NCBI GenBank assembly: GCA_947258365.1
Contig: CAMYIK010000007.1
Span: forward strand, 1-33,869
DNA from: an uncultured Thermoleophilia bacterium
GTDB lineage: Bacteria; Actinomycetota; Thermoleophilia; Miltoncostaeales; Miltoncostaeaceae
Direction of reading: 5' to 3'
DNA length: 33,869 nucleotides
The notes beneath the pieces were generated by a model that saw only the letters and a list, made by a program, of their open reading frames with translations, made no database searches and was not told the DNA's origin. The first letter of the stretch is position 1. The number at the start of each line of letters is the position of its first letter. The translations under genes were made by a program, and so were the position numbers. This document shows positions 32,107-33,869 of the stretch, one piece after another.

Positions 32107-32835
32107 TCAGGCCGCCGCCGGGGCGCCCGCCGCCCAGAGGACTTCGCGAGCCCGCGGATCGGCGATCGCCTCGACGATCCTGACCGCGGCCTCCGCAGCG
32201 TCGGCGCCGTCCGACAACGCGGGTGGCTCGCCGGCGATCGCGCGTAACTCCATACCGGTATCCAGGTGGGGAGGCCGAGCGTCGATGACCCGCAATCCGC
32301 GGCGGCGAGCCTCACGGGCGGCGGCCGTCGAGAACGCTCTCAGGCCCGCCTTCGACGCCGAGTAGGCCGCCATTCCCGCCGTCGGCATTTCCGCCACGAT
32401 TCCGGAGATGTTGACGATCGCACCGCCGTCATCCATCACGCCAAGCGCCGTACGGGTAGCGATGATCGGTGCTTCGAGATTCACTGCGAGCAGTTCACCC
32501 GCCGTCTCGACATGCATGTCGTGCGCGCTCCCGAACGCCACGACTCCCGCGGCGTTGACGAGGACATCCAGCCCGCCGAGCGCGGCCCTCGCGGTGTCGA
32601 CGACGCGCGCCGCCTCCGTGGGCTCGGACAGGTCGGCTGGGAGAACGGTCACCGCCTTCAAGGTGCGAGCGATGTCCCTGAGACGAAGCTCGTCGCGACC
32701 GCTCAGAGCGAGATCGGCGCCACGACGATTGAGTTCGCTCGCGATCAGCGAGCCGAGGGCGCCCGTTGCGCCGATGACGAGGGCGCGGGCCCCGGCGAAC
32801 GTGAAGTCTCCGAGATTTCTGCTCGCGCTCGTCAT
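32107..32835 (-). CDS. Short-chain dehydrogenase/reductase
   Basis: ALVIGATGALGSLIASELNRRGADLALSGRD, LVNAAGVVAFG, IVNISGIVAEMPTAGMAAYSASKAGLRAF. ATG 32835 overlaps the upstream stop (ATGA). Confidence 0.88.
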   Translation of the reverse strand: MTSASRNLGDFTFAGARALVIGATGALGSLIASELNRRGADLALSGRDELRLRDIARTLKAVTVLPADLSEPTEAARVVDTARAALGGLDVLVNAAGVVAFGSAHDMHVETAGELLAVNLEAPIIATRTALGVMDDGGAIVNISGIVAEMPTAGMAAYSASKAGLRAFSTAAAREARRRGLRVIDARPPHLDTGMELRAIAGEPPALSDGADAAEAAVRIVEAIADPRAREVLWAAGAPAAA

Positions 32836-33092
32836 CCTGGGTACCACATTCTGGCGGGCTCGATTTCGGTCAGCTCCATCCTCACGGGCGGGTGCCCGGG
32901 TGCTGTCGCGTCGGGAGCATTCCCGCGCATCTCGGTGACGCGCGCCGGCGACGTATCCGTCGCCCGGACGGTCACCTCCGGCGGCTCCTGGCTACGACCG
33001 TCCATCACGGCCCCCCAGATCACGATGATCAGCGCGAACGCGACGACGATGGTCACGAGCGCACCCGCGATAAAGATCCCGACGTCGTTCAT
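32832..33092 (-). CDS. Small single-TM protein of unknown function
   Basis: MNDVGIFIAGALVTIVVAFALIIVIWGAVMDGRS then Pro-rich tail. ATGA overlap with the gene upstream. Confidence 0.7.
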   Translation of the reverse strand: MNDVGIFIAGALVTIVVAFALIIVIWGAVMDGRSQEPPEVTVRATDTSPARVTEMRGNAPDATAPGHPPVRMELTEIEPARMWYPG

Positions 33093-33340
33093 TTTGACTC
33101 CTCCCGAGGAAAGACAAATGTGCCGAGGGCGATGATCGAGGGGACCCAAATCCCGACGAACAGCCCCTCGTCCGTGTTGCCGCTGAACCAGAGGCTCACC
33201 GAGAAAACGAAGGATGCGAGCGCGGCGAGCAGTACGAGCGTCCGCGCCTGAGCACGGCGCCCGACGGGCCCCACGATCGCCTCAGCCGCGGCGGCGCGCA
33301 CACTGCTCCGGCCGACATGTGTGGACGAATCTGTCGTCAT
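33089..33340 (-). CDS. Small two-TM membrane protein of unknown function
   Basis: TLVLLAALASFVFSVSLWF and GLFVGIWVPSIIALGTFVF; SD-like AAGGAG before ATG at 33340. Confidence 0.7.
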   Translation of the reverse strand: MTTDSSTHVGRSSVRAAAAEAIVGPVGRRAQARTLVLLAALASFVFSVSLWFSGNTDEGLFVGIWVPSIIALGTFVFPREESK

Positions 33341-33377
33341 TGGTACTCCTTGCTGTTGGTCGTTGTTGGTGCGGATC

Positions 33378-33683
33378 TCATGCTCTCGATGGTCGGATGC
33401 CACCAATCGCCCTCAGCCGCGGCCGGATCGCCGCCGTGCCGACGAGCACGCGTCCGATGAGCGACGAGGTGGACCCCCCGAGCTCGGCGAGCGGACGACC
33501 GCGCGCGTCGCGAACCTTGATCAGCAGGTCACGCTCTCGCGCGAAGCGCGCGATCGCGCCGAGCTGACGACGGGACGGGCGCGGTGCGGTGCCCTGGAGA
33601 GTCACCACCACCTCGGGGCCGTGGCCTCCCACGATTACGGCACCGAGCGGACCGTCTGCCCGCAACACCCCGTCGATTCGCAT
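33378..33683 (-). CDS. Unknown ~101-aa protein
   Basis: ORF from ATG at 33683 (MRIDGVLRADGPLGAVIVGGHGPEVVVTLQG...), 1 nt after the upstream stop. Confidence 0.6.
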   Translation of the reverse strand: MRIDGVLRADGPLGAVIVGGHGPEVVVTLQGTAPRPSRRQLGAIARFARERDLLIKVRDARGRPLAELGGSTSSLIGRVLVGTAAIRPRLRAIGGIRPSRA

Positions 33684-33684
33684 G

Positions 33685-33869
33685 TCAGTGACCTGGCTCG
33701 CTCGTGGTGATGGTGAGTCCGCCGGAAAGCGTCCACGTTGCGCGTGCAGCCTCGGAGCCGGTCGAGTTCGGAACGTCGACCTGCATATCGTCGAACTGGT
33801 ACCGAATCGCCGCGCCGCGCCCGGTAAGGCGCTCATAGAGCCCTTCAGCGAAGTCGGGCCAGCTCGTTT
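33685..33869 (-). CDS. C-terminal part of an unknown protein, truncated by the window edge
   Basis: Open frame TSWPDFAEGLYERLTGRGAAIRYQFDDMQVDVPNSTGSEAARATWTLSGGLTITTSEPGH* running off the 3' edge. Confidence 0.55.
   Translation of the reverse strand, partial: TSWPDFAEGLYERLTGRGAAIRYQFDDMQVDVPNSTGSEAARATWTLSGGLTITTSEPGH

Overview
High-GC window that looks like a bacterial chromosome. Gene content and order suggest an actinobacterium, possibly Thermoleophilia/Solirubrobacterales-like; this lineage is an inference. Positions ~129-18785 are almost entirely minus-strand. Read in transcription order they are: GH114-like lipoprotein, WecA/TagO-type transferase, AtpI-like protein, complete F-type ATP synthase operon atpBEFHAGDC, MFS transporter, M20/DapE-like peptidase, LCP (LytR-CpsA-Psr) protein, UDP-glucose dehydrogenase, sugar-1-P nucleotidyltransferase, bifunctional PGI/PMI, MtnA. 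ychF is divergent, followed by a frameshifted VWA-domain gene. Next come an SDR, a polysaccharide deacetylase, and a compact minus-strand operon GH26-like / DUF1800 / DUF1501 / cupredoxin. The plus-strand block is a single-chain methylmalonyl-CoA mutase, meaB and a coupled DUF1232-like protein of unknown role. The window ends in a minus-strand operon of small unknown (membrane) proteins and an SDR. Main items worth a second look: the GH26-DUF1800-DUF1501-cupredoxin operon; the unknown protein coupled to MeaB; two intergenic regions rich in inverted repeats (candidate structured leaders); two genes (NUDIX, VWA) that each carry two frameshifts while neighbouring genes are intact. I found no CRISPR array, rRNA, convincing tRNA or transposon. 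All family calls come from reading protein motifs by eye; no database search was run.
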